The translations under genes and the position numbers were made by a program. Positions 29,401 to 37,020 of a DNA stretch of 64,000 bases are shown one piece after another. The DNA is taken from contig NZ_SZVS01000008.1 in assembly GCF_007670255.1 (NCBI RefSeq), positions 124,001 through 188,000 on the forward strand. The letters run 5' to 3'. The stretch's first letter is position 1; each line of letters opens with the position of its first letter. The stretch comes from Paenarthrobacter nicotinovorans (GTDB lineage Bacteria; Actinomycetota; Actinomycetes; Actinomycetales; Micrococcaceae). The notes below the pieces were generated by a model. The model did not search any database. It was given only the letters and a program-made list of their open reading frames with translations, and was not told the origin of the DNA.

Positions 29401-29520
29401 ACCAAGGACATCTACAACAACGGCACGCCGTGGTACCGCGTCACCGAGGGCAGCCACCCGGGCTGGTACGTGAAGTCCACCACCGTGGATCTGCGCGGAA
29501 CCAAGCCCGGCGGTTGCTAA
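23425..29520 (+). CDS. Giant membrane-anchored surface protein with Ig/cadherin-like and Fn3 repeats (copy 2)
   Basis: The protein has 2,031 residues with the same layout as copy 1: basic start, one transmembrane helix (about 20-42), the shared segment YPGFKTTEVDLNDGGVWVVS, the propeller-like region, Ig/cadherin-like repeats from ~405, Fn3 domains from ~1,475 and a C-terminal domain (~1,950-2,031). Its C-terminal domain shows PWYRVTEGSHPGWYV and four Cys, again ending in Cys. GTG start with GGGG upstream. The paralogues are close enough in order and length to be a tandem duplication, but they differ at many positions. It heads the run moxR-DUF58-transglutaminase-FHA-phosphatase-kinase-EssC. 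In the Bifidobacterium PFNA cluster the Fn3 protein holds this position. Confidence 0.9.
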   Translation: MTTFFGKLGLKKRQNKKIITGTAATAAGAVLIAGAVLYPGFKTTEVDLNDGGVWVVSKTKNAVGRLNYPSRVLDGAVTPATTTFDVLQHEGNVFVDDESGSTINQVSAANLKLGGDKQLPSSSQVSYGSTVLSVTDPARGKVWALSPSTVNGFDEEGTEPVLTGDQGLVSAVGTDNRIYTADPGKGEISVITVDANGQRTNYEVTKVDELKGAGDLQLSVVGDKPVVLDAASGNLFLPGGRRLQLQDAREAKLQQTSEDSSYVAIATRKALLKQPLDGSTAATVNADGEGVPAAPVQVSKCVHAAWAGANKYIRDCDNDADDKKNDVPKASASPSYVFRVNRDLVVLNDVNSGSVWLVNQNMQLVNNWDDVVPPKNQSDDQDQESADNNTINVLPDRTKPNRPPETKPDEFGVRPGRTSILSVLDNDSDPDGDVLTASVGANGPKLGTLENIYGGSAFQIKVPADAKPGTEVFDYNAADGRSLSAGGKVTLHVVAPEENKPPFFKRGEPTTMVVEQGKSVSQNILTDWMDPDGDDLVLLDAKTDNDQDQVKVRRDGLLTYQDSGAAPGKKNVTITVWDGRATTTGRIVVNVQPPGALAPVVNADHVTAVVGQDLVIAPLKNDVDPNGGALRVAHVEAAGPAELGPVTDGGTFTFRSTTPGPIYLTYIASNGPQSSQGLIRVDVESGKDAGAPVAVHDVALLPVGGSVLVDPLANDSDPSGGVLVLQSVTVPDGSSASVSVIDHSVLRVTDVLGSKDPFVFSYTMSNGRASATGTVGVVPVPAPAVVEAPQPKPDEVNVRVNDVVTIPVLDNDTHPQGEELSVDPVLAQNIAAEDGKAFISEKTLRFIAGPTPKTVRAIYNAVDPQGQKSAAAVTIHILPLEGTQNSRPQPKNLTARVVAGGSVRIPVPLDGIDPDGDSVQLTGIDSTPTMGTATAGSSFIDFVAAGDGAGTDTFRYKVIDRQGAVNTGTVTVGVAPRGDNNQKPAPVDDEVKVRPGRQIAVDAIANDTDPDGDIIRILSDSLEADAGLDAHVSKTSGRVLVTAPAAEGTVNVRYSVADDRDAVGQASIRVVVKNDIPLQAPIARDDRVTSAQTLGKTAVDVPVLKNDEDPDGVGENLKVSTEVTTARPGPDGNVIVELTEQPQLVPYTVEDVDGQKSTAIIWVPGIGQQVPTLAKDEVIELVSGQSVTVDLAEWVKVRDGRSPRLTQTDRIKLIGADGADPVANGGTGLKYTAGAEYVGPGSISFEVTDGTGPDDPNGLKSTLSIRTKVLPDPNKNNPPVLLGSDLDVPKGDSASLDLGKLTSDPDSDDVQNMNYELTGGATGGFKVSIEGKTLKASADDSVQIGQSGTVQVKAKDRRGLEAVATYKLSLSASNRPKPVANDDAEPDAQSGKPVTVNVLANDSNPFPDTPLKIVSAVTETGQGTAEPGGDSVTVTPAGGFTGTMVVAYTVQDKTGELSRYATARIRLTVKDKPAAPSTPLAQSVGDQTALLTWNAPADRGAPITKYTVYGENGFKQDCPANTCTLTGLTNNVKYHFAVTATNAINESERSPVSAEVRPDVKPDTPVAPTLKFGDKQLSVAWVPPASKGSPIKSYDLEISPAPAGQNPQIQNLTGNSHVWTGLTNGVAYKVRVLARNDAKEPSEWSTYSAAETPAGVPATPAAPSVAGAGSVGNQSQLQVSWAAPNNNGDAVSSYTLTTYRGGAVVGSQAVAATSQNVTVDNSEADYSFTVSATNKAGVSGVSQQSNAIRAAGKPGMVGAPSAALVETNADGGKIRVAFNPLSAAERNGANANEISYRYALTSGSGTGAIPAGGGVVAAPNGADTAVVVWAISSRNPTPGDRSPASNTVNPYGLAYAPTVTGSKSSGVGDKTVSWTWNAPNGNGRPVTGYQYSLDGGAWQNTDQRSFSKTVGFSETHTLQVRAVSGGQAGRVGSDTSRSGAEPPPPQPPAGEVRAHNNTCPGQPGRPDTYNPSGPSCGVGWVSNSEGWLNVNCTKDIYNNGTPWYRVTEGSHPGWYVKSTTVDLRGTKPGGC

Positions 29521-29585
29521 CCTCTCCGGTCGGCACCAACAACAACTTCATCCCAACACCCCAACACAAGGAACAGGATCAACCG

Positions 29586-30557
29586 ATGACCATGACAAGC
29601 GAGCAGGCCGCGTGGTTTGCAGAAACGTTCGAGAAGCTCGTTGCCAACGTGGGCCAGGCCGTTCTGGGCAAGGAACACGTCATTCGGCTGACCTTCACCG
29701 CGATGCTGGCGGAGGGCCACGTCCTCTTCGAGGACGCACCGGGCACGGGTAAGACCTCGCTGGCCAGGGCCTTGGCCGCCACGGTCCAGGGTTCGCACAA
29801 CCGCATCCAGTTCACCCCCGACCTTCTGCCCTCCGATGTCACCGGTGTGACCATCTACGACCAGAAGACGCAGAAGTTCGAGTTCCACAAGGGCCCGGTC
29901 TTCAGCAACATCGTCCTGGCCGATGAAATCAACCGAGCCTCACCGAAGACCCAGTCCGCCCTGCTGGAGGTCATGGAAGAGTCCCGCGTCACCGTCGACG
30001 GAACCACCTACGAGGCCGGACGGCCGTTCATGGTGCTGGCAACGCAGAACCCGATCGAGCAGGCCGGTACCTACCGTCTTCCCGAAGCCCAACTGGACCG
30101 CTTCCTGATCAAGACCTCCATCGGCTACCCGGACCACGCTTCCACCGTGCGCCTGCTGGGCGGCTCCAACCTGAAGGACCGCTCAAAGGACCTGGCTGCC
30201 CTGATCACCACCCAGGCCGTGGCCGACATGGCAGACCTCGCGGCGACAACCCACGTGGACACCGCGGTGCTCGAGTACATTTCGCGTCTGTGCGAGGAGA
30301 CCCGCAACGCCTCCGAAACCCGGTTGGGTGTTTCGGTTCGTGGTGCCCTTGCCATGGTCCGTGCCGCCAAGGTGTGGGCAGCAGGACAGGGCCGGAACTT
30401 CGTGCTGCCGGACGACGTCAAGGAACTGGCACCGGTGGTGTGGACGCACCGTCTGGTCATGGACCCTGAGGCTGAATTCTCGGGCGCCACACCCGAGGTC
30501 GTGCTCGCGCGTGTCCTCTCTGAAGTGGCTGCCCCGCAGCAACGCGCCACGGCCTGA
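29586..30557 (+). CDS. MoxR-family AAA+ ATPase
   Basis: This 323-residue MoxR ATPase has Walker A EDAPGTGKTS (residues 49-58), Walker B IVLADEINRA, sensor 1 ATQNPIEQAGTY and an arginine finger region near LPEAQLDRF. MoxR proteins act as chaperones that mature or insert partner complexes and usually sit beside a DUF58 and a transglutaminase-like gene, as here. It starts 65 nt after copy 2. ATG 29586 was preferred; ATG 29592 is possible. The frame stays open far upstream inside the giant gene, but that part is a shadow. Confidence 0.93.
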   Translation: MTMTSEQAAWFAETFEKLVANVGQAVLGKEHVIRLTFTAMLAEGHVLFEDAPGTGKTSLARALAATVQGSHNRIQFTPDLLPSDVTGVTIYDQKTQKFEFHKGPVFSNIVLADEINRASPKTQSALLEVMEESRVTVDGTTYEAGRPFMVLATQNPIEQAGTYRLPEAQLDRFLIKTSIGYPDHASTVRLLGGSNLKDRSKDLAALITTQAVADMADLAATTHVDTAVLEYISRLCEETRNASETRLGVSVRGALAMVRAAKVWAAGQGRNFVLPDDVKELAPVVWTHRLVMDPEAEFSGATPEVVLARVLSEVAAPQQRATA

Positions 30558-30613
30558 GCCAACACAGTCCCGGCGTTTCCCTTCCTCGCACCAGTTCGAA
30601 CAAAGGCCCCCAC

Positions 30614-32017
30614 ATGTCCTCCAGCAAACCCCTGAGCCGGGCTGCTGATTCGCTTAAGCGCGCCACGTCAGCACTTGGCGGCACCCTGCGCTCCGCGCGT
30701 GGTTCCGGCAACGACGCGGGCAAACGCCCGGGCAGCCCTAAAAGGCCCGGCACTACCAGGAAACTGCACCCCGCGGCCGTGTGGGCCGAGGCCGCCGGAG
30801 CAGCGGGGGAGATCCTCGCTCCGGCGTGGGAGAAATTCCGCGCCCTCTGGCTGCGCTATGCCTGGCCGGTCCTCTCCGTTGTCAGCCTGCTCGGCTGGGT
30901 GGTTCTGGCGGCATCGATCGGGCTCTGGTGGGCAGGACAGGCGTGGGGCTGGCAGGAGGCGAAGTCCGCGGCGTTGGTGGCGTTCCTGCTGTTCCTGCTG
31001 GCTGTCGGCTTTATTGTGGGCCGATCGGCGTACGGCGTGGTCCTGGACCTGGCCCGCACCCGCGTGGCCGTAGGCGATGATGCGGTGGGAAGCATTGCGG
31101 TCTCCAACGTCTCGGCACGCCCGTTGCTGCCTGCAGCGCTGGAGTTGCCTGTCGGTGCCAACACGGCCGTGTTCCACCTGCCCCGCATGAAGCCCGCACA
31201 GGTGCACGAGGACCTTTTCACCATCCCGACGGCCCGCCGCGCCGTCATCGTCGTCGGACCCGTGCGCTCGGTGCGCGCCGACCCGCTCCACCTGCTGCGC
31301 CGGCGCGTGCTCTGGACCGAACCCGTGGACCTGTTCGTGCACCCGCGGACCGTGGCGCTGGGCGGTTCAGCGGCCGGCTTCATCCGCGACCTTGAGGGCA
31401 TGCCCACCACTGAACTTTCCAGTGCCGATGTTTCGTTCCACGCCCTTCGCGATTACGTGCCCGGCGATGACCGGCGGCACATCCACTGGAAGACCACGGC
31501 CCGTACCAACAAGCTCATGGTCCGCCAGTTCGAGGAAACGCGCCGGGCCCACCTCGCTATTGCCCTGTCGATCAACACCGATGAGTACGATTCCGAAGCG
31601 GAATTCGAAATGGCGATCTCGGTGGCCGGGTCCATTGGCCGCCAGGCGATCAGCGAACAACGCGACCTCGATGTCCTGACCCAAAAAGGTCCGCTCCGCT
31701 GCGAAACCGGCCGTAACCTGCTGGATGACATGACACGGATCATCGGCGCACCCCTGCGCAAGACCGCCGTCGACCTCGCCCGGACCTTGTCCGATACCGT
31801 CCCGAATGCCTCCGTGGTGTTCTTTGTCGTGGGCAGCCACGTCACCGCCACGCAACTGCGGTCAGCGGCGGCCTCGGTCCCGCCGGGAGTCCGCAGCCTG
31901 GCCGTCCGCGTCCAACCCGGCGCCGCGCCGTCGAGGGCCAATATCGCGGACCTGACCGTCCTCACCGTTGGCGACCTCGACGATCTCGCCATCGTTCTTC
32001 GAAAGGCGGCAGCATGA
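30614..32017 (+). CDS. DUF58 domain protein (MoxR partner)
   Basis: This 467-residue membrane protein has a basic, disordered first ~50 residues, two transmembrane helices (about 80-130) and then a cytoplasmic part. The DUF58 signature VPGDDRRHIHWKTTARTNK is near residue 281, followed by VRQFEETR. DUF58 proteins carry a vWA-like domain and act with MoxR ATPases. The stop overlaps the next start by 4 nt, so the pair is coupled. Confidence 0.9.
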   Translation: MSSSKPLSRAADSLKRATSALGGTLRSARGSGNDAGKRPGSPKRPGTTRKLHPAAVWAEAAGAAGEILAPAWEKFRALWLRYAWPVLSVVSLLGWVVLAASIGLWWAGQAWGWQEAKSAALVAFLLFLLAVGFIVGRSAYGVVLDLARTRVAVGDDAVGSIAVSNVSARPLLPAALELPVGANTAVFHLPRMKPAQVHEDLFTIPTARRAVIVVGPVRSVRADPLHLLRRRVLWTEPVDLFVHPRTVALGGSAAGFIRDLEGMPTTELSSADVSFHALRDYVPGDDRRHIHWKTTARTNKLMVRQFEETRRAHLAIALSINTDEYDSEAEFEMAISVAGSIGRQAISEQRDLDVLTQKGPLRCETGRNLLDDMTRIIGAPLRKTAVDLARTLSDTVPNASVVFFVVGSHVTATQLRSAAASVPPGVRSLAVRVQPGAAPSRANIADLTVLTVGDLDDLAIVLRKAAA

Positions 32018-34524
32018 GCACCGCGCCCAACGTCCGAGTGCGTCCGCGGGCGGAGAAATCCGCGAAGGCCAATGCCCGCAAACGCGCTGCAGGCGGATCC
32101 ATGTTCGCTGACGACCGTCCGTTGTGGCACTTCTTCGTCGACTGCGGCGCCCTGGTGGTTCTGCTTTTGCTGGGCGTCCTCGGATTCACCCTGAGCTTCG
32201 GCGGCGACGCGCGCTTCCTGGTCGCAGGCCTCGGCGGCGTGGTCCTCGGGCTCGGCATCGCCGTCCTGAATGCCCACCTGCGCCTTGGTTTGCTCATCAC
32301 GGCAGCTGCGGCTTTTGGTGCCTACATGCTGTTCGGTTCCGCGCTGGCGGTTCCGGATTCTGCTGTGCTGGGCTTCCTGCCGTCCCTGGACTCCCTGCGC
32401 ACGCTGCTGCTGGGCATTGTTTTCTCCTGGAAGGACATGCTCACCGTCGGTGTTCCCGTGGGTACCGCCAACGGAACGCTGATTGTGCCGTTCCTGAGCG
32501 CGCTGCTCATGGCCCTGGCCGCCGGGCTCCTGACGTGGCGGATGAAGAGCCCCTACTGGCCGCTGCTTCCGGTGTTGGTCCTCTTCGTCACCGGCATCGC
32601 CTTCAGTACCAGTTCGGGCTTCCTGAACGTGGAGCGCGGCGTTTCCCTGACGATCATCTCGATCGTCTGGGCGACGTTCCGCCGCGAGGTGCTCCGCCAG
32701 CGCAGCACCAGGACCGTCTCGGCCAACAGGCCGGATTCCGACGCCGGTACGGCCCGCCGCGGCCAGCTGCGCCGCCTAGGTACTGCTGCAGCGGTCATCG
32801 CCGTCGCCGTGGGCGTGACGGCCCTTGCCTCTCCCTTGGTGACAGCCAGCGATGACCGAAAGGTGCTGCGCAACACCATCGTCCCGCCCTTCGATCCCCG
32901 GGATTACATCACTCCGCTGGCGAGCTTCCGCAACTTCGTCAAGGACGAAAAGGACACCACCCTGTTCACCGTCAAGGGCCTGCCCAAGGATGCCCGCGTT
33001 CGGCTGGCTGCGTTGGATGCGTTCAACGGCTTGAACTACACCATGGATCCGAACAGCTCCGGCAACTTCAGCAAGGTCGGCGACGCGAAGTCGCTGAACA
33101 CGCTGGCCGATTCCGGGAGCCCGGTCCAAGGCACCAACTACACGTTGGACATCACGGTTGAGGACTATCAGGGTTACTTCGTTCCAGGTGGCCGCCACAC
33201 CACGGGAATGAGCTTTGCGGACACCTCGGGAGCAGCGTCGGGGCTCTACGTCAATGCCGGCACCGACACCGCAGTGACCACCAAAGGCCTGGGCAAGGGG
33301 GAGAACTACACCGTCCAGGTCTCGGACCCCGGAACGTTGGAGCACGGGCAGCTGACCCAGTATGACTTCGCCAAGCTCACGCTGCCCGAAGCCGAGGAAG
33401 TACCGCCGATCGTCGCATCACAGGCGAACGAATTGTCGGCGGATGCACCCACCGCCATCGACCGCGTCCGGCAGATCGAGGCGCACTTCCAAAAGAGCGG
33501 CGCCTTCAGTAACGGCCTGGTGGCAGAGGGGCAGCTTCCGAGCCTTCCCGGCCACAGCGCGGCCCGCATCCGCAACATGCTCTCGGCCAAGCAGATGCTC
33601 GGCGACGACGAGCAGTACGCGGTCTCCATGTCCCTCATGCTCCGGCATTTGGGTATCCCCTCGCGCGTTGTCATGGGCTTCTATCCGGATCCCAAGAGCC
33701 CGGAGAACGGCGCCGGCGACATCAAGATCACCGGCAAGGATGTACACGCTTGGGTGGAGGTGGCTTTTGACCGCGTCGGTTGGGTTTCCTTCGATCCCAC
33801 CCCGCCCAAGGACAACGTGCCCATCCCGCCGGATCCGCAGAACAAGTCCAAGCCCAAGCCCCAGGTGCTGCAGCCGCCGCCCCCGCCGCAGGAGCCCGCG
33901 GACCTGCCGCCGGACTCCACTCCGGATGCCCTGGACGCGGACGAGAAGAAGAACAACCCGTGGCTCTTCTGGGGGCCGCTGCTTGCCGCCATCGGCGTGG
34001 CATTGATTCCGTTGGCGATTCTCGCCGTGCCGTTGCTGCTGATTCTGCTGTTGAAATCACGACGCCGGAAGGCACGTTTCCGTGATGGCCACCCCGCCCA
34101 GCGGGTCGGCGCGGGATGGAGCGAGGTATTGAGCCTTGTCACCGACATGGGTGCCTCGATCGACTCCAAGTCCACCAGGCGCGAGTCTGCCTCGGTGATC
34201 GCGGAAGCGTTCCCCACCGCTGGGAATACCACCACCATGCTTGCCCATCGCGCGGACGCCGCAGTGTTCGGCGCGGGGCAGCCGAGTGAGTCGGAGGTCA
34301 AGGAGTACTGGGAGATCGTGGACACATCCCTGACCGACATCACCGGCAGTGTCGGCTTCTGGAAGCGGCAGCAGGCACGGTTCTCACCGCGTTCGTTGCT
34401 GGCGGACGCCCGGGCGGCCCTGCGTCGTCGTCAACAAGGTCCAGCCCGGAACCAAACTCCGGGTGAACCGGGGGCGCGGCGCTTGAAGTTGCCCTTCACG
34501 AAGGACAGCACCGATGAGCAATGA
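32014..34524 (+). CDS. TgpA-like membrane protein with degenerate transglutaminase domain
   Basis: This 836-residue protein has a basic start, six to eight helices (~45-290, DUF3488-like), an outer transglutaminase-like domain (~470-600), a Pro-rich linker (~610-650), a further helix (~650-685) and a cytoplasmic tail. The catalytic His578 (DVHAWVEV) and Asp594 (FDPTP) are present. The position of the catalytic Cys in the usual G-x-C-x-x-F/Y-A motif reads GDDEQYA, with Asp532, so it should lack classical transglutaminase or peptidase activity. It may bind or scaffold the surface proteins. It is coupled at both ends (4-nt overlap before, 11-nt after). Confidence 0.9.
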   Translation: MSTAPNVRVRPRAEKSAKANARKRAAGGSMFADDRPLWHFFVDCGALVVLLLLGVLGFTLSFGGDARFLVAGLGGVVLGLGIAVLNAHLRLGLLITAAAAFGAYMLFGSALAVPDSAVLGFLPSLDSLRTLLLGIVFSWKDMLTVGVPVGTANGTLIVPFLSALLMALAAGLLTWRMKSPYWPLLPVLVLFVTGIAFSTSSGFLNVERGVSLTIISIVWATFRREVLRQRSTRTVSANRPDSDAGTARRGQLRRLGTAAAVIAVAVGVTALASPLVTASDDRKVLRNTIVPPFDPRDYITPLASFRNFVKDEKDTTLFTVKGLPKDARVRLAALDAFNGLNYTMDPNSSGNFSKVGDAKSLNTLADSGSPVQGTNYTLDITVEDYQGYFVPGGRHTTGMSFADTSGAASGLYVNAGTDTAVTTKGLGKGENYTVQVSDPGTLEHGQLTQYDFAKLTLPEAEEVPPIVASQANELSADAPTAIDRVRQIEAHFQKSGAFSNGLVAEGQLPSLPGHSAARIRNMLSAKQMLGDDEQYAVSMSLMLRHLGIPSRVVMGFYPDPKSPENGAGDIKITGKDVHAWVEVAFDRVGWVSFDPTPPKDNVPIPPDPQNKSKPKPQVLQPPPPPQEPADLPPDSTPDALDADEKKNNPWLFWGPLLAAIGVALIPLAILAVPLLLILLLKSRRRKARFRDGHPAQRVGAGWSEVLSLVTDMGASIDSKSTRRESASVIAEAFPTAGNTTTMLAHRADAAVFGAGQPSESEVKEYWEIVDTSLTDITGSVGFWKRQQARFSPRSLLADARAALRRRQQGPARNQTPGEPGARRLKLPFTKDSTDEQ

Positions 34525-36115
34525 CACGGAACTGTGCCCGGCCTGCCGGCATGCCGTCCGGCCCGGCGCCGCTTTCTGCAACCAGTGCGGATCGCCGCTG
34601 AACAACCGCGGAGCCCGCAAGGAGGGCAACATCAACCATGCCCAGCGGGCTGCACTGGAGTCGGCTGCCCGGCAGGGCCTGTCCGATCCCGGTAGTATCT
34701 CCGTAGTGTCGGCGCCAGCGTCGCCGGCACATCCGGGGACAAGCACTGTCCCGGACAGGACGCCTGGGCCAGGGGGAGGGACCACTATGACCACCAAGCT
34801 CGACCTCGTTCCCGCTTCTGCCGGCAAACGGCTGGGCGCGGCGGTGTTGGACTGGTTGGGGCCGGTGGCTGTCCTCGCCACAACGTTTGCCATCGGCATC
34901 GCGGGCATTACGCAAACGCGCCGGAACGGCTTCATTGTTTACGACACCGGCCTGCTGGTCCTCCTGGGCAGCATCGGCCTGGCCGTGACTGTGGTGTACA
35001 TCTTCGTGTTGTTGGCCCTTGAGGCGAAGTCCGGGAACACCATTGGCAACCAGCTCATGGGAATCCGCAGCACTGATGCCGATGGCTACGCTCCTGGTGC
35101 TGGCGCGGTGTTTGTCCGGGGCATCCTGACCGGTGCTGTCCTGATCGTGGGGTCACTGGCTGCTGTCATCCTGTCGGCGTTGGGACTCTTGGGACTTGTT
35201 GTCTTTATCGCTTTGCCGCTGATGGTGCTGGGGGTTGCCTGGGCCATCCTGGTGGTGCTCTCCAACGCCTGGGATTCCAACGGCAAGGTGCGCGGCTGGC
35301 ACGACAAGGCGGCCAAGACCTTGGTGTTCGACGTCAATGCGGGCCGCAATCCCGTCACGACCGGAGGAATCCAAGGTCCTTACAGCTTCGCTCCCATGGA
35401 CCTTCCTCCGGTACAACCGGTGATCTCCCCAGTGCCGTCGGGACGCGCTTCCACCCCGTCGCTGCCCGTGCCAAGCCAATCCGCCCCCGCACAGACGACC
35501 CCCGGACAGACGACTCCCGCCCAGGCGACGTCCCCGCATCAGGCGGCCTCGGCGTCGTCCGTTGCCCCGGTCGTGCAGCCCTCACACGACCCGAACCAGT
35601 GGCGGCCGCCGACGCCCCGCCAGGTGCCGGCCCCGCAGCAAGCGCCTCTCACGCAGCAGGCACCAGTTGCGCAGCAAGCTCCGGTCGTTCCGCAGCCTCT
35701 CACGGTCCCGGCGCCGGGACTTCCCGCCCATCCTGACGACGACGTCGAGCGCACCCAGATGCGTCCAGGTACGGCCCGTGCACAAGCTGTCCTTCTGATA
35801 CGGATCGACGACGGCCAGGACGTCCAGCTCGGCGGAAGCGTCCTTCTTGGCCGGAACCCCGCTGCGCAGCCCGGGGAAGTCGTCGAGCAGCTGCTGCCGG
35901 TGTCGGATCCGGGCAGGTCGATTTCCAAAACCCATCTGCATCTTCGGGTGGACGGGGATGGCGTGTGGGTCACGGACCGCAATTCCACCAATGGCAGTGC
36001 CGTCACCACCCCTGACGGTTTGCAAACCAGGCTCACGCCCGGCGAGGCATCCTTCGTCCGGCCAGGTTCCACCGTTCAATTCGGGGACCGTTCCTTCCAC
36101 CTAGGACAAGCATGA
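34514..36115 (+). CDS. Zinc-ribbon, RDD membrane and FHA domain protein
   Basis: This 533-residue protein has a zinc ribbon at the N terminus (Cys8, Cys11, Cys22, Cys25), then a linker and an RDD domain with three or four helices (~95-260; AGKRLGAAVLDWLGPVAV). A long Pro/Gln/Thr-rich region (~290-420) follows, and an FHA domain at the C terminus (~435-533) with LLGRNPAAQPGE, SISKTHL and NSTNGSAV. FHA domains bind phosphothreonine, so it is a likely target or reader of the kinase encoded 4 kb downstream. It overlaps the genes on both sides (11 and 4 nt). Confidence 0.88.
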   Translation: MSNDTELCPACRHAVRPGAAFCNQCGSPLNNRGARKEGNINHAQRAALESAARQGLSDPGSISVVSAPASPAHPGTSTVPDRTPGPGGGTTMTTKLDLVPASAGKRLGAAVLDWLGPVAVLATTFAIGIAGITQTRRNGFIVYDTGLLVLLGSIGLAVTVVYIFVLLALEAKSGNTIGNQLMGIRSTDADGYAPGAGAVFVRGILTGAVLIVGSLAAVILSALGLLGLVVFIALPLMVLGVAWAILVVLSNAWDSNGKVRGWHDKAAKTLVFDVNAGRNPVTTGGIQGPYSFAPMDLPPVQPVISPVPSGRASTPSLPVPSQSAPAQTTPGQTTPAQATSPHQAASASSVAPVVQPSHDPNQWRPPTPRQVPAPQQAPLTQQAPVAQQAPVVPQPLTVPAPGLPAHPDDDVERTQMRPGTARAQAVLLIRIDDGQDVQLGGSVLLGRNPAAQPGEVVEQLLPVSDPGRSISKTHLHLRVDGDGVWVTDRNSTNGSAVTTPDGLQTRLTPGEASFVRPGSTVQFGDRSFHLGQA

Positions 36116-37020
36116 ATTCACAGCCGGCCACCAACGCCAACGCCGACGCCGTGCGGACCACCGGCGGGTCATCGTTCCGCCTGAGTTACGGCTACGGAAC
36201 GGACCGCGGACTGCGTCGGGAATTGAACGAGGATTCGTTCATCGCCGCCGACCCTGTGTTCGCCGTCGCTGATGGCATGGGCGGCCACGAGGCCGGTGAG
36301 ATCGCCAGCGGCATGTGCGTGCGCACCCTGGGGAGCGCTCCCGAGCTCGCCTCAGGGCTGCGGAGCGCCTCTGCAGCGGACCTGCAGGCATGCCTCTTGA
36401 AAGCCGATGCTGCCATCAGGGAGGCCACCGGTGCCCGTGCCGGCACCACGCTCTCGGGCGTGGTGGTTGTGGAACAAATGGGTTTGCCGTACTGGCTGGT
36501 GATGAACATCGGCGATTCCCGGACCTATCGGCTGAGCCAAGGTGAATTCGCGCAGATCAGCGTGGACCACTCGGAGGTACAGGAGCTGGTGGATTCCGGG
36601 GACATCACCTCGGAGCAGGCCGCCGTCCACCCGCGCCGCCACGTGGTGACCCGTGCCCTGGGCACCGGGGATGAAACCGAAGCGGACTTCTGGCTCCTTC
36701 CCATCCAGGAGGGCGACCGGATCATGGTCTGCTCGGATGGTCTCAACGGTGAACTGGGCGATGACCACATGTTCCGGATCCTCAGCACAGTGGCCCACCC
36801 GCAGGACGCCGTGGACGCCCTCATCCAAGCGGCGCTCCGGAGCGGCGGACGTGACAACGTCACCGTGATTGTGGTTGACGCCAAGAACGTACTGAACGAC
36901 GCCGGTATCGCCATCACAGCGCCCCGCCCGGAAGTCGGGACAGACGTGGAGGAGGACACCCTTCCCAAAGCCTGGGTAAATGGCACCGACCATGAGGAAG
37001 ACGCCGATGGCAAGCAGTAA
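36112..37020 (+). CDS. PP2C-family serine/threonine phosphatase
   Basis: This 302-residue soluble PP2C phosphatase removes phosphate from Ser/Thr with two metal ions. All family motifs are visible: RRELNEDSF, FAVADGMGGHEAGEIASG (Asp and Gly metal/phosphate ligands), VMNIGDSRTYRL, CSDGLNGELGDD and GGRDNVTVIVVD. It overlaps the FHA genes on both sides and lies 1.9 kb before the kinase, so it probably reverses that kinase's work. A PrpC-type phosphatase occupies a matching place in the B. longum PFNA cluster. Confidence 0.94.
   Translation: MNSQPATNANADAVRTTGGSSFRLSYGYGTDRGLRRELNEDSFIAADPVFAVADGMGGHEAGEIASGMCVRTLGSAPELASGLRSASAADLQACLLKADAAIREATGARAGTTLSGVVVVEQMGLPYWLVMNIGDSRTYRLSQGEFAQISVDHSEVQELVDSGDITSEQAAVHPRRHVVTRALGTGDETEADFWLLPIQEGDRIMVCSDGLNGELGDDHMFRILSTVAHPQDAVDALIQAALRSGGRDNVTVIVVDAKNVLNDAGIAITAPRPEVGTDVEEDTLPKAWVNGTDHEEDADGKQ

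Noticed and set aside
17040..29520. DNA repeats or a mobile element in the giant genes
   Set aside because: The repetition is at protein level (Ig/Fn3 domains) with diverged DNA. There are no terminal inverted repeats or transposase.
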